A DNA stretch of 50,848 nt from Bacteroidales bacterium (GCA_022482545.1 JAKVOZ010000013.1:1-50848); one strand, 5' to 3'; shown: positions 33,753-43,334, counted from the stretch's first letter. Translations and numbers: made by a program. The notes: generated from the letters alone by a model not told the origin.

Positions 33753-33827
33753 AGTTATAAAAAATTTTGTTTAATTAAACACGCTACTCTTTTTAGGATT
33801 TTCGCAATCTTCCTATTTTTTATTTTT

Positions 33828-33836
33828 GCAAAATTA
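33828..33836 (-). promoter_or_regulatory. -7 box for lipoprotein B, overlapping an opposite-strand box
   Basis: The minus strand reads TAATTTTGC, a match to TAnnTTTGC, about 75 nt before the start codon at 33752. The plus strand at 33821-33829 reads TATTTTTGC, another match, and the two overlap by two bases. No gene lies on the plus strand until 34261. Confidence 0.5.
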
Positions 33837-33839
33837 TAT

Positions 33840-34231
33840 AATTTTTTTTATTAATTAAATTTTTTGCAATTTTTTTTAAATAAAATATAATTTTGCCATT
33901 AAATTTTCTTATAAATACGTTATTTCTCATAATTATGTTACGTTTTTGTGATTTATTTTCAAGATAAAAAAGAATATATTATTAATTCTAAAAATTCTTT
34001 CTTTATTCTAAGAATAACATAATGCCATTATGTCTTAATCATAATGCCATTATAACTCAATCATAATGCCATTATGTTCGTTCTATAATGCCATTATGTT
34101 ATTCATAACTCTTTAATCTAATTTATTACTTTAAGCAAACAATTAAATAAATCAAAACAATAAGTGATTGAAAAGATGATTAATTTTTGTTTTATTTTTT
34201 TAAATTGTGTTATGGTATCATAGAAAATTTA
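33840..34231. other. gene-free region between lipoprotein B and sufB
   Basis: About 390 nt of very AT-rich sequence with no credible ORF. It holds a second possible plus-strand -7 box (TAATTTTGC at 33888-33896) and the 22-nt palindromic array at 34018-34106. Confidence 0.5.
34018..34106. repeat. tandem array of 22-nt palindromic units (array 3)
   Basis: Four units start at about 34018, 34040, 34062 and 34085. Each contains ATAATGCCATTAT, nearly a perfect palindrome, and each is followed by a linker of seven to nine bases. Three are 22 nt and one is 23. The core differs from arrays 1 and 2, but length and design are the same. It lies 126 nt upstream of the sufB -7 box. Confidence 0.82.
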
Positions 34232-34240
34232 TATCTTTGC
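34232..34240 (+). promoter_or_regulatory. sufB: -7 box for sufB
   Basis: TATCTTTGC matches the consensus. TTGTG at 34205-34209 is well placed as the -33 element. The start codon is at 34261. Confidence 0.78.
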
Positions 34241-34260
34241 AATTAATTACTATATAACAA

Positions 34261-35706
34261 ATGGACGATAGCGAAAAAATAATAAAAGACGTAACCAAAG
34301 AACAATATAAATATGGCTTTGTTACAGAGATAGAAACAGATTTTATTGGCAAAGGATTGAATGAAGATATTGTGAGAAAAATATCTGCGTTAAAACATGA
34401 ACCTTCGTGGCTAACTGAGTTTCGTTTAAACGCTTACCGTAAGTGGAAGACGATGACGATGCCTGAATGGGCTCATTTGAAAATCCCTAAGATAAACTTT
34501 GATGATATTATTTATTATGCTGCTCCAAAACAAAACAAAGAAAAGAAAAGTCTTGAAGAAGTAGATCCAGAAATTCTTGATACATTCAATAGACTTGGTA
34601 TTCCGCTTAATGAACAAAAGCGTTTGAGCGGAGTTGCTGTTGATGCGGTTATGGATAGCGTTTCAGTAAAAACAACGTTTGCTGATACATTAAAAGAAAA
34701 AGGAATAATCTTTTGTTCAATGAGTAAAGCAATTGAAGAGTATCCTGACTTGGTTAGGAAATATCTTGCTTCTGTTGTTCCTTATGGAGATAATTTCTTT
34801 GCAGCATTAAACTCTGCTGTTTTTTCTGATGGAAGTTTTTGTTATATTCCAAAGAATGTGCAATGCCCTGTTGATCTTTCTACATATTTTCGTATTAATG
34901 CCAAAGGGACAGGACAATTTGAGAGAACGCTTATTGTTGCTGATGAAGGGGCAAGCGTAAGTTATATGGAAGGATGCACAGCCCCGATGAGAGATGAAAA
35001 TCAACTTCATGCCGCTATTGTAGAAATAGTGGTGATGAAAGATGCACAAGTAAAATATTCTACTGTTCAAAACTGGTATCCAGGAGATAAGAATGGCAAA
35101 GGAGGAATATTTAATTTTGTAACAAAACGTGGTATATGCAAAGGAAGTAATGCAAAACTTTCTTGGACACAAGTTGAGACAGGAAGTGCATTGACATGGA
35201 AATATCCTTCTTGTATATTGCAAGGAGATAACAGTATAGGAGAGTTTTATTCTGTTGCTGTTACTAATAACTATCAAATGGCAGACACAGGCACAAAGAT
35301 GATACATATAGGGAAGAATACTAAGAGCACAATAATGAGTAAAGGTATTTCTTCGGGCAAAAGTGAGAACTCTTATCGTGGATTAGTAAGAGTAACAAAG
35401 GGAGCAACAAACAGTAAGAACTATTCTCAATGTGATTCTCTTCTTTTAACAAATGAATGTGGAGCACATACTTTTCCATATATTAGAGTAGATAACTCAT
35501 CATCAGTTGTTGAACATGAGGCAACAACAAGCAAGATATCAGAAGAACAACTTTATTATTGCAGACAAAGAGGTATTAGCGAACAATCTGCTATCGGCTT
35601 AATTGTGAATGGATATGCCAAAGAAGTATTAAAACGACTTCCAATGGAATTTGCTGTTGAGGCTCAAAAACTATTATCTATTTCTTTGGATAAAAGTGTT
35701 GGATAA
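34261..35706 (+). CDS. sufB: Fe-S cluster assembly scaffold protein SufB
   Basis: 481 residues. With SufC (ATPase) and SufD, SufB forms the SufBC2D scaffold on which Fe-S clusters are built. Family features are [69 protein letters not shown] and a C-terminal EHEATTSKI. The catalytic cysteine region looks intact (Cys in SYMEGCTAP and in SQCDS). In most Bacteroidetes sufC, sufD and sufS follow at once. Here the next gene is a glycosyltransferase after 55 nt, so this sufB is separated from its partners. It has its own promoter. It may supply clusters for the hydrogenase and serine dehydratase. Confidence 0.95.
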   Translation: MDDSEKIIKDVTKEQYKYGFVTEIETDFIGKGLNEDIVRKISALKHEPSWLTEFRLNAYRKWKTMTMPEWAHLKIPKINFDDIIYYAAPKQNKEKKSLEEVDPEILDTFNRLGIPLNEQKRLSGVAVDAVMDSVSVKTTFADTLKEKGIIFCSMSKAIEEYPDLVRKYLASVVPYGDNFFAALNSAVFSDGSFCYIPKNVQCPVDLSTYFRINAKGTGQFERTLIVADEGASVSYMEGCTAPMRDENQLHAAIVEIVVMKDAQVKYSTVQNWYPGDKNGKGGIFNFVTKRGICKGSNAKLSWTQVETGSALTWKYPSCILQGDNSIGEFYSVAVTNNYQMADTGTKMIHIGKNTKSTIMSKGISSGKSENSYRGLVRVTKGATNSKNYSQCDSLLLTNECGAHTFPYIRVDNSSSVVEHEATTSKISEEQLYYCRQRGISEQSAIGLIVNGYAKEVLKRLPMEFAVEAQKLLSISLDKSVG

Positions 35707-35761
35707 AAACAAGTAAAGATAATAAAGATTAATCTTTACAATCAAATAATATATAAAACAA

Positions 35762-36775
35762 ATGGATAACCTGAAAATCTTAGTAATTCGTTTTAGTTCA
35801 ATAGGGGATATAGTCTTAACTTCACCTATTGTACGTTGTTTAAGCAAACAAAAACCAAATTGTGAGATTCATTTTTTAACTAAGCAAAAGTTCTTACCTA
35901 TTTTGCAGAATAATCCTTATATAACTAAGGTGTTTGTCTTGCAAGAGAAGAGGAATATGTATCAAATCATAAAACAACTTAAAGAAGAGAATTATAATTT
36001 TGTGATAGATCTACAAAAGAATCTTCGCAGCCAAAGGATTAGATTTGCTTTAAGAAAGAAGTATGTAACGTTTAATAAATTAAATATAAAGAAATGGGCT
36101 TTTGTTCATTTCAAAAAAAACGTATTGCCAAAGGTTCATATAGTTGATAGGTATTTTGAGGCAGTAAAGAAAATAAATGTTGTCAATGACGGAAAAGGAT
36201 TAGACTATTTTCTGCAAGAAGAAGATTATATACCCTCCGATGCTTTGCCAATATCATTTAAAGATGGCTATATTGTAGTCGTTGTTGGGGCAAAACATAA
36301 CACAAAGCAGATCCCAACAGATGTTCTTATAGAAATATGTAAGAAAATAGAAGGAGAGATACTTCTTGTTGGCGATTTGAATGATAGAGTTAAAGCAATA
36401 AAAATAGAGAATGCGATAGGAGCAAGAGTATTCAATGGTTGTGGAAATTTTTCTTTAAATCAAACAGCATCATTGATAGATAATAGTCTTGGTGTTATTA
36501 CTCCTGATACAGGAATGATGCATATTGCAGCTGCAAGGAAAAAGAATATTATTTCATTGTGGGGAAACACGGTGACAGATTTTGGAATGTATCCATACTT
36601 ACCAGAACATACGGAGGCAAAATCATATATTTTTGAAGTGAAAGACCTATCTTGTCGGCCTTGTAGCAAACTTGGATACAAGAAATGCCCTAAAAAACAT
36701 TTTAAATGTATGAAACAACAAGATATTAATAAAATAGTTGAGATTGCAAATACGTTTAGAAAAGACGAGAAGTGA
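35762..36775 (+). CDS. glycosyltransferase family 9 (heptosyltransferase-like)
   Basis: 337-residue GT-B fold enzyme like WaaC/WaaF/WaaQ, which add heptose or a related sugar to lipopolysaccharide core at the inner membrane. It begins with the family pattern ILVIRFSSIGDIVLTSPIVRCL. The C-terminal domain has TPDTGMMHIAAARKKNIISLWG, a run typical of family 9 nucleotide-sugar binding. A cysteine-rich C-terminus (CRPCSKLGYKKCPKKHFKCM) is also common in this family. It follows sufB by 55 nt and may be read through from it. Sugar donor and acceptor cannot be told. Confidence 0.88.
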   Translation: MDNLKILVIRFSSIGDIVLTSPIVRCLSKQKPNCEIHFLTKQKFLPILQNNPYITKVFVLQEKRNMYQIIKQLKEENYNFVIDLQKNLRSQRIRFALRKKYVTFNKLNIKKWAFVHFKKNVLPKVHIVDRYFEAVKKINVVNDGKGLDYFLQEEDYIPSDALPISFKDGYIVVVVGAKHNTKQIPTDVLIEICKKIEGEILLVGDLNDRVKAIKIENAIGARVFNGCGNFSLNQTASLIDNSLGVITPDTGMMHIAAARKKNIISLWGNTVTDFGMYPYLPEHTEAKSYIFEVKDLSCRPCSKLGYKKCPKKHFKCMKQQDINKIVEIANTFRKDEK

Positions 36776-36846
36776 ATAAAAAGACATAAAGCCTTCAAAG
36801 AATTAATGGCTTTGAAGTTGTCAAGAGATAGAAAAAGAAAAAGAGA

Positions 36847-37644
36847 ATGCAAATAGATACAAAACATGAAAAAGAGATAGAAAGTTTTGATAGAATGCTT
36901 TCACTTATGGAACAAGTAAGAAAAGAATGTCCATGGGATAAATCACAGACAAATGATACTCTTAGAACGCTTACAATAGAAGAAATGTATGAACTTAGTG
37001 AGGCGATACTTCAAAAAAATGATACAGAGATAAAGAAAGAGCTTGGTGATGTTTTGATGCATGTTGTCTTTTATTCATTGATAGCAAACGAGAAGAAAGA
37101 GTTTGATATAAAAGATGTGATGGATTCTTTGAGTGAAAAACTTATAAGAAGACACCCTCATGTTTTTCAAAAAGATAAGAATTATACTGCCGAAGAAGTA
37201 TCTAAGAATTGGGAGAGAATAAAACTTAAAGAAGGAAATCGTTCAACAATGAGTGGAGTACCGAATGGATTGCCTTCGTTGATTAAAGCATATCGTATTC
37301 AAGATAAAGCAAGAGGTATAGGCTTTGATTGGGATAATGTTGATGATGTTTGGAGAAAAGTTGAAGAAGAAATAGGTGAATTAAAACAAGAACTAACAAA
37401 AAAAGATAATAAAAAGAATATTGAGAATGAGTTTGGAGATGTTTTGTTCTCACTAATAAATTATTCGCGTTTTATTGACGTTAATCCAGATACAGCATTA
37501 GAGCATACAAATAAAAAGTTTATCTCTCGTTTTAAATATATAGAACAAAAGGCTAAACAACAAGGCAAACCACTTCAAGATATGACTCTTCAAGAAATGG
37601 ATTCTCTTTGGAATGAAGCAAAAGCGATAGAAAAAGATGAATAA
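36847..37644 (+). CDS. mazG: nucleoside triphosphate pyrophosphohydrolase MazG
   Basis: 265-residue house-cleaning enzyme that hydrolyses NTPs to NMP and pyrophosphate. The two tandem MazG domains of the E. coli type are visible. The first has ECPWDKSQTNDTLRTLTIEE and the EExxE-12-28-ExxD metal site (EEMYELSEAI, then KKELGDVL). The second has KVEEEIGELKQEL and NEFGDVLFSLINY. It ends in MDSLWNEAKAIEKDE. The start follows A-rich sequence. Same strand as the flanking genes, with gaps of 71 and 51 nt. Confidence 0.93.
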   Translation: MQIDTKHEKEIESFDRMLSLMEQVRKECPWDKSQTNDTLRTLTIEEMYELSEAILQKNDTEIKKELGDVLMHVVFYSLIANEKKEFDIKDVMDSLSEKLIRRHPHVFQKDKNYTAEEVSKNWERIKLKEGNRSTMSGVPNGLPSLIKAYRIQDKARGIGFDWDNVDDVWRKVEEEIGELKQELTKKDNKKNIENEFGDVLFSLINYSRFIDVNPDTALEHTNKKFISRFKYIEQKAKQQGKPLQDMTLQEMDSLWNEAKAIEKDE

Positions 37645-37695
37645 TCGTTTTCATTAAATAGTCTATATTAAAAACAAAATAATAATCAAAAAGTT

Positions 37696-38340
37696 ATGAT
37701 AAAAGAATTTACATTTAATCATTTTCAAGTAAATACATATGTTGTTTATGATAAAACAAAAGAATGTGTTTTGGTTGATGTTGGTTGTATAAATAGCGAA
37801 GAAGAAGGACAATTAGATAAATTTATTCAAGACAATAATTTGATAGTTAAGCATCTTCTTTTAACACATGCGCATATTGACCATTGTTTTGGAATGAAAA
37901 AATACGCAAAACAATATAATCTTCCAATAACAATGAATGAAGGAGGAAAGACAATGATGGATATTTCCGTTGGACAAGCAGATATGATGGGATTTGGACA
38001 AATAGAGTTCAAAGATGTTGAAAAAAAATATATAGAATATGGAGATAAAATTGTTTTTGGAGATAATTATGTGCTAAAAACATTTGATGTGTCCGGGCAT
38101 TGCGAAGGAAGTGTGGCATATTATAGCGAAAAAGAAAAATTTGTTATTGTTGGCGATGCTATATTTAAACAATCTATTGGTAGAACAGATTTCTTTGGTG
38201 GTGATTTAGATAAACTTCTTATTAATATTAGAAAGAATATTTTAACATTGCCTTATGATACTGAAATACTTTGCGGACATGGAGAAAATACAACAATAGA
38301 TGCTGAAATGAATAACAATCCTTTTATTCAAAAATATTAA
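37696..38340 (+). CDS. metallo-beta-lactamase-fold hydrolase (glyoxalase II-like)
   Basis: 214-residue zinc-dependent hydrolase. The metal motif THAHIDHCFG gives HxHxDH. Further ligands are the His in VSGHCEGSVAYY, the Asp in VGDAIF, and the His in LCGHGENT. The size and the SIGRTDFFGGD segment place it with YcbL-like glyoxalase II relatives, which hydrolyse thioesters. These lack the C-terminal helical domain of true glyoxalase II. The physiological thioester is unknown. It precedes the barrel gene by 7 nt, so the two are co-transcribed. Confidence 0.88.
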   Translation: MIKEFTFNHFQVNTYVVYDKTKECVLVDVGCINSEEEGQLDKFIQDNNLIVKHLLLTHAHIDHCFGMKKYAKQYNLPITMNEGGKTMMDISVGQADMMGFGQIEFKDVEKKYIEYGDKIVFGDNYVLKTFDVSGHCEGSVAYYSEKEKFVIVGDAIFKQSIGRTDFFGGDLDKLLINIRKNILTLPYDTEILCGHGENTTIDAEMNNNPFIQKY

Positions 38341-38347
38341 ATAGATT

Positions 38348-38986
38348 ATGAGAACAAAGATTTTTTTATTTGCAATAGTGCTTTCAATAAGTTATTTATC
38401 AGTAAATAATGTTTATAGTCAAGAATTTAAGGCTGGATTGTTGTTTGGTGGAGTTGTTTCGCAAGTTGATGGTGATGCAATGGGCGGATTCAACAAATTA
38501 GGAGCAATGGGCGGAATGTTTGCCAATAGAAAAATATCACCAAAAGGAGTTATTCAAGGAGAACTTTGCTATGTTATGAAAGGAAGTAGAGTTCAAAGTT
38601 CAAAGAATACTAATTTTAATAAAAGAGAAGTAACAGCAAACTATGTTGATTTGTCATTATATTACAAATATTTCTTTGATGAGAATGCTAATATCAAACT
38701 TGGTATTGTCCCTTCTGTATTAATTTATCATGATGAAAAAACTGCTGGTGGTTTAGAACAAGATGCTTCCAACCTTCCAGGATTTAGAAAGATTAATATG
38801 TTACTTTCAATTGGAGCAGAATACTTTTTAAACCAGCATCTATTTGCAACGCTTTCTTTTAATTATTCTTTATTTAGTTTTCGTAGTGGAAGTGCAACAT
38901 TTTATGATAAAGACTATTACCATTTCATCTTTGAAGATGGACAATATCATAATTATTTTACTATCGGATTAGGTTATCAATTTTAA
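38348..38986 (+). CDS. PorT-family outer-membrane beta-barrel protein
   Basis: 212 residues. A signal peptide (cleavage after VYSQ, about residue 25) leads into a barrel that opens FKAGLLFGGVVSQVDGD, typical of the PorT-like/outer membrane beta-barrel domain widespread in Bacteroidetes. Strands alternate with turns such as SPKGVIQGELCYVMKG, and the last strand, FTIGLGYQF, ends in Phe. This family is large and mostly uncharacterised, and it is not evidence of the true PorT of type 9 secretion. It is 7 nt after the metallo-hydrolase gene and 24 nt before the nitroreductase gene. Confidence 0.82.
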   Translation: MRTKIFLFAIVLSISYLSVNNVYSQEFKAGLLFGGVVSQVDGDAMGGFNKLGAMGGMFANRKISPKGVIQGELCYVMKGSRVQSSKNTNFNKREVTANYVDLSLYYKYFFDENANIKLGIVPSVLIYHDEKTAGGLEQDASNLPGFRKINMLLSIGAEYFLNQHLFATLSFNYSLFSFRSGSATFYDKDYYHFIFEDGQYHNYFTIGLGYQF

Positions 38987-39010
38987 ATATAACAAAATAT
39001 TAAAACACAA

Positions 39011-39754
39011 ATGGAAGATATATTATTAAATAGACGTAGTATTCGTAAATATTCAAACAAGCATATTAGCCAAGAAACACTTGATTATATTCTTCAAGCA
39101 GGCGTTAGAAGTTCTAATTGTGGTAATATGCAATTATATAGTATTGTTGTAACAAGAGATACAGGCAAGAAAAAAGAATTAAGCAAGTTTCATTTCAATC
39201 AACCTATGGTAGAAAACTGTGATGTTGTTGTTACGGTATGTGTAGATGTTAATCGTTTCAATCATTGGTGTAGGATAAACAATGCAGATGAGAGTCTTAA
39301 TAATTTTCTTTTCTTTAATGTGGCAACAATAGATGCAACAATATGTTCGCAAGCAATAGCAACAGCAGCAGAAAGTAAAGGACTTGGAATATGTTATCTT
39401 GGAACTGTTACTTATATGGCAAAAGATATATCTAAATTTCTTGATTTGCCAAAAGGTGTTGTGCCAATATCAACAATAACAATAGGATATATTGATGAAA
39501 ATCCACCACTAACAGAAAGACTTCCATTATCATCTGTTGTCCATTATGAAAAATACAATGATTATTCAGATGAGGATATAAAGAAGATGTATAAAGAAAT
39601 AGAGGATAATCCAGTTAATAAAGGCTATGTGAAAGAAAATCATAAAGATAATCTTGCACAAGTATTTACTTCTGTTCGTTATAGTAAAAAAGATAATGAA
39701 GCCTTTTCAAAAACATACGAATCCTTTGTTGAAGAAAATTTCTTGAATAAATAA
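39011..39754 (+). CDS. nitroreductase-family NAD(P)H oxidoreductase (NfsA/FRP-like)
   Basis: 247-residue FMN-dependent flavoprotein. The N-terminus EDILLNRRSIRKYSNKHI carries the RRSxR flavin-phosphate motif, and SSNCGNMQLYSIV and GLGICYLGTV are further FMN contacts. The C-terminal 60 residues form the extension used for NADPH binding in the NfsA/FRP group. It could reduce nitro-compounds, quinones or flavins. The last gene of the plus-strand run from sufB. A terminator lies downstream. Confidence 0.87.
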   Translation: MEDILLNRRSIRKYSNKHISQETLDYILQAGVRSSNCGNMQLYSIVVTRDTGKKKELSKFHFNQPMVENCDVVVTVCVDVNRFNHWCRINNADESLNNFLFFNVATIDATICSQAIATAAESKGLGICYLGTVTYMAKDISKFLDLPKGVVPISTITIGYIDENPPLTERLPLSSVVHYEKYNDYSDEDIKKMYKEIEDNPVNKGYVKENHKDNLAQVFTSVRYSKKDNEAFSKTYESFVEENFLNK

Positions 39755-39825
39755 CATTAAAATACAATTATAAGATAGTCTTTTTTATTTCTTCATTATA
39801 TTTTAATATCTCTTGATTCTAATAA

Positions 39826-39871
39826 AATAGTTCTTAAATCCATTTTAGTAGAATCAAGAACTATTTTTTTG
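39826..39871. terminator. intrinsic terminator made from the dispersed AATAGTTCTT module
   Basis: AATAGTTCTT (39826-39835) pairs with AAGAACTATT (39856-39865), followed by a T-run to 39870. It lies between convergent genes and could act in both directions. A second hairpin, GAATCC (39878-39883) with GGATTC (39892-39897), is followed by another AAGAACTATT. Confidence 0.8.
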
Positions 39872-39915
39872 TCTTTTGAATCCGTTGAAATGGATTCAAG
39901 AACTATTATAAGGAA

Positions 39916-41076
39916 TTAAATCTTTTCTTTAACAATATTTGTTATCTCTTTCAAACGATTTTCAGTTGGAACGAAATTGTCATTAATTGTTAAAACAGTT
40001 TCAATATAACTCTCATCAAAATATCTTTGCATGTATTTCATATTAAGTCCTGCCCAACCATAAGAGCCAAACAATATACCTTTTCTTCCTTTTGTTATCA
40101 AGCCTTGCAAATAAGTAAGGAATGAAGCAACAGTTGGTAATATGTTTTTGTTAAGTGTTGGACTTCCTACGCAGATATACTCAGCATCTAAGCAATCTGT
40201 CATCACTTCTGAGATATGGTTTTGTTTTAAATCAAAGATTTTGAAACAGTAGCCTTTATCTTCAAATGCTTTTGCGATACTTTCTGCCATCTTTTCAGTA
40301 CTATGCCACATTGAATCATAGACAATAACTGCTTTCTTATTAACTCTACAATGAGACCACTTATCATAAAGAGAAAGAATCTTATCTAAATCTTTTCTAA
40401 ATACCATGCCATGACTTGGAGCAATCATCTTTATATCAAGTTTGCTTGCAGTAGTTAAGGCACTTATTACTTGTGTAGAATAAGGCATTACAATGTTAGC
40501 GTAATACATCTTTGCTTGTTGAAGAACGTAATCCATAGGAAGTTCATCAGCAAATATTTCACTGTGAGCAATATGTTGTCCAAAGGCATCATTAGAAAAC
40601 AATATCTTCTCTTCTTCATTATAAGTAACCATATTATCTGGCCAGTGAACCATAGGAGTAAGTACAAAATCATAAGTATGTTGGCCTATTTTAATACTAT
40701 CACCACTCTTTACTATTTGATATTTCCAAGAAGATGTATCATAATGTAGTGCAAGTTCTTTTTGAGCAGTTGCTGTTGTAATAATGGTTGCATTCTTTGC
40801 TCTTTCCATTACTTTTGGCATACTACCACTATGGTCCATCTCTACGTGATTACATATCAAATAATCTATCTTTTCTGGTTCTACTATTTCACTAATACGG
40901 TCTAAAAGCTCCTCTGCAAATGGTGCTTTTACTGTATCAATTAATGTTATCTTATCATCAACAACAAGATATGAGTTGTAACTACTACCAAGTTTTGTAA
41001 GATAACCATGGAAGTTCCTTATGTTCCAATCAGAAACTCCTACCGAATAGATTCCTTTTGCTATTTCTTTTTTCAT
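39916..41076 (-). CDS. flavodiiron protein (A-type flavoprotein, FprA family)
   Basis: 386-residue oxygen (or nitric oxide) reductase that protects anaerobes. The N-terminal metallo-beta-lactamase domain carries the diiron ligands in HVEMDHSGS (HxExDH), the His in MVHWPDNM, the Asp in FSNDAFGQH, and the His in APSHGM. The flavodoxin domain begins around residue 253 (IVYDSMWHSTEKMAE, FMN-phosphate loop) with VGSPTLNKNILP and GSYGWAG. No rubredoxin domain is attached, so this is a class A enzyme needing a separate reductase partner. In an organism with an oxygen-sensitive [FeFe] hydrogenase and an Fe-S serine dehydratase, oxygen scavenging is the likely role. It is 11 nt after the GT39-like gene on the minus strand. 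Confidence 0.95.
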   Translation of the reverse strand: MKKEIAKGIYSVGVSDWNIRNFHGYLTKLGSSYNSYLVVDDKITLIDTVKAPFAEELLDRISEIVEPEKIDYLICNHVEMDHSGSMPKVMERAKNATIITTATAQKELALHYDTSSWKYQIVKSGDSIKIGQHTYDFVLTPMVHWPDNMVTYNEEEKILFSNDAFGQHIAHSEIFADELPMDYVLQQAKMYYANIVMPYSTQVISALTTASKLDIKMIAPSHGMVFRKDLDKILSLYDKWSHCRVNKKAVIVYDSMWHSTEKMAESIAKAFEDKGYCFKIFDLKQNHISEVMTDCLDAEYICVGSPTLNKNILPTVASFLTYLQGLITKGRKGILFGSYGWAGLNMKYMQRYFDESYIETVLTINDNFVPTENRLKEITNIVKEKI

Positions 41077-41087
41077 ATTATTAAAAT

Positions 41088-43334
41088 TTAAAGTTTATTC
41101 ATATTTGAATTGCCATAAATATTTGATATGGCATCATTATATTGTTTTTCTGCTTGCTTATTGCCTATCTTTTTGTAATGTTCAGCAAATAAAGAATATA
41201 GTTTTACATAAGCATTTGCTTGATCTAATCCTTGTGCTTGATAAATCTGTAACAACATTCCCATTGTTTGATTATCCAACCTATCAATATCAATAAGTTT
41301 CTCTAAATAATTAGATGCTGATATTAAATCATTTTGTTTAATGTATATGTTTGCCATTAAACTATATACAGCAGGAAACTTAAAGTTTATATTTATTATT
41401 TTTTGACAAAGACTTATTGCTTGCGAAGTATTACCTTTTATAAAAGTTGCATAAGCTTTGAAATATAAAGCTTGTTCATCATTAGGACTAAAAGAAAGTA
41501 GTTGATTAGAGTAGATTAATGAAGAATCTGGTCTGTTTGTTTGTAGATAGAGCATAGATAAATCACTAAGAGCAGTCTCGTTTTTCTTATCAAAAGATAT
41601 TGCTTTTTGAAAATGAGTTATTGCATTAGGAAAATCTTTTTTCTTCATTGCTTGTGCTGCAAAGAAATCATTCTTATCTTTTCTTTTTAAAACAATACAT
41701 ATAGGTTTTCCATCAACTTTGACTTGATAAACAGTGTTAGCAGGAGGAAAAGAGCCATTTTGCAATTCTTCTGGCGGAATACCAGTGTTACAAAAGATAG
41801 CATAATCCCAATCACTCTCACCTTTTTCACTCCAACGAACAAAAGTAGGTTGAAAACGATTTGTGTCATTTCTAAGGAAATATTTTATTGCTGGATACCT
41901 CCAAGAACCAACAATTATTTTTTTGCCAAGAGTAAGATTATCTTTCTTGCCATTTTTAATAATCCATTGAGTAGCCTCACGAATAGAGTGATAGTAATAG
42001 TCAAGTTCATATTTACCATAAGCATTCTTCATTCCACCTTCAAGTTCATTGAAATAAATATATTCATAAGGGTGATTCCTCATACAAAATGCAATAGGAT
42101 TAATACACATAAAACCAAGAACAATCATTACAATACTTTTAGCATATTTGTTCTTTAAAATATCAATTAATGAAGAAATACCAAGTCCTGCTAAAACAAC
42201 CATAGGAGGATAAACAAACATTGAATGACGCCAACCTCCATATACATTAGATTTATTAATAACTATCCAAAATACAGGAAAAACAAAAGTGAAGATTAAG
42301 AAAGTATAATGAAACCATTGCTTTTTATTCTTTTTCAAGAAAGCAAGAGAAAGAATAAAACCAAGAATAACAATAGTTGGTATTGTCATGAGAATAAATT
42401 TAGGTGTATAATAATAAGGTAAGGTATCGCTCCACACTCTTTGCCCTTCAAATATCTGACGAATAGAAATAGCGAACTTACTCATTCCTTGAAAAGCTTC
42501 TTTTGGGTGGTCAATAGGAGCTGTAAGAGCATAAGGCCAAACAATAACCATTAAAATATAAGCCACAATACATATACCTAAACTCCAAATAAGAGTTCTC
42601 TTAAAATGTCCTTTTAATTCTTTGCGTTTGTATATATAATAAATAACAGCAAACAAACCAAAATAAGCAAAAACAATTAAACCACCAATTCTAACAGATA
42701 AAGAAAAAGCAATAGCTAAAGCAAGACAAATAGAAGTTGATTTTTTTATTTTAGGTAATTCATCAAGAAACTTCATTATGAAATAAATACACATAATAAT
42801 AGAAGAAGCAAAAGGAATATCTTTTAAATTATTAAAAGAATGTCCTAAAAATCTTGGCGATATAAAAAGAAGCAGAGCCGTTATCATAGCAGAGCGCCAA
42901 CCTCCAATTCTTTTTGCAATCAAAGAGGCAAATAATATAGCAAGCCAACCAATAATAGTATTGACTGTATGTCTTACTTGCATATAATCATTAGGATGAA
43001 AAATACTTATTATAATATGAGAAAAAGTATCAGGGCTTTGTCCGTAATAAGCAAGAGGATCTTTTCCTGGTACAATAATTGCTGCTGTGGAATCTTGACC
43101 AAATGTCTTATAAAAAGAAAGGACTTTTTTAGATTGGTCTATATGAAAAAATTCATCACCAGATACTCCTGCTGTTGTGCATAAACATAACATTAAGATT
43201 AAACTAATTACAAGAAAACAAGCATAAAAAAATCTCCATAAAGGTGATTCATTATGATTGTCGGCTTTTTTTATTTTTATTTCATTGAATGGCTCTACAA
43301 AATAGAAACATAAAAATTGTTTTATTTTATTCAT
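41088..43334 (-). CDS. GT39-like membrane glycosyltransferase with C-terminal TPR repeats
   Basis: 748 residues. The N-terminal 520 or so residues hold about eleven membrane helices of the GT-C fold used by dolichyl- or undecaprenyl-phosphate sugar transferases. The catalytic acidic pair lies in the first outer loop (GVSGDEFFHID), and HSFNNLKDIPFA and GGWRHSMFVYPP are further family-like loops. Residues 575-740 form about five tetratricopeptide repeats, such as AITHFQKAISFDKKNETALS. A GT39-like domain fused to TPRs is seen in Bacteroidetes and may glycosylate exported proteins or lipid-linked glycans. It shares a divergent promoter region with the GT4 gene at 43417. Confidence 0.82.
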   Translation of the reverse strand: MNKIKQFLCFYFVEPFNEIKIKKADNHNESPLWRFFYACFLVISLILMLCLCTTAGVSGDEFFHIDQSKKVLSFYKTFGQDSTAAIIVPGKDPLAYYGQSPDTFSHIIISIFHPNDYMQVRHTVNTIIGWLAILFASLIAKRIGGWRSAMITALLLFISPRFLGHSFNNLKDIPFASSIIMCIYFIMKFLDELPKIKKSTSICLALAIAFSLSVRIGGLIVFAYFGLFAVIYYIYKRKELKGHFKRTLIWSLGICIVAYILMVIVWPYALTAPIDHPKEAFQGMSKFAISIRQIFEGQRVWSDTLPYYYTPKFILMTIPTIVILGFILSLAFLKKNKKQWFHYTFLIFTFVFPVFWIVINKSNVYGGWRHSMFVYPPMVVLAGLGISSLIDILKNKYAKSIVMIVLGFMCINPIAFCMRNHPYEYIYFNELEGGMKNAYGKYELDYYYHSIREATQWIIKNGKKDNLTLGKKIIVGSWRYPAIKYFLRNDTNRFQPTFVRWSEKGESDWDYAIFCNTGIPPEELQNGSFPPANTVYQVKVDGKPICIVLKRKDKNDFFAAQAMKKKDFPNAITHFQKAISFDKKNETALSDLSMLYLQTNRPDSSLIYSNQLLSFSPNDEQALYFKAYATFIKGNTSQAISLCQKIININFKFPAVYSLMANIYIKQNDLISASNYLEKLIDIDRLDNQTMGMLLQIYQAQGLDQANAYVKLYSLFAEHYKKIGNKQAEKQYNDAISNIYGNSNMNKL

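Noticed and set aside
38348-38986. PorT of the type 9 secretion system
   Set aside because: The barrel belongs to the broad PorT-like family, which is common and mostly unrelated to secretion. No other type 9 genes are near.
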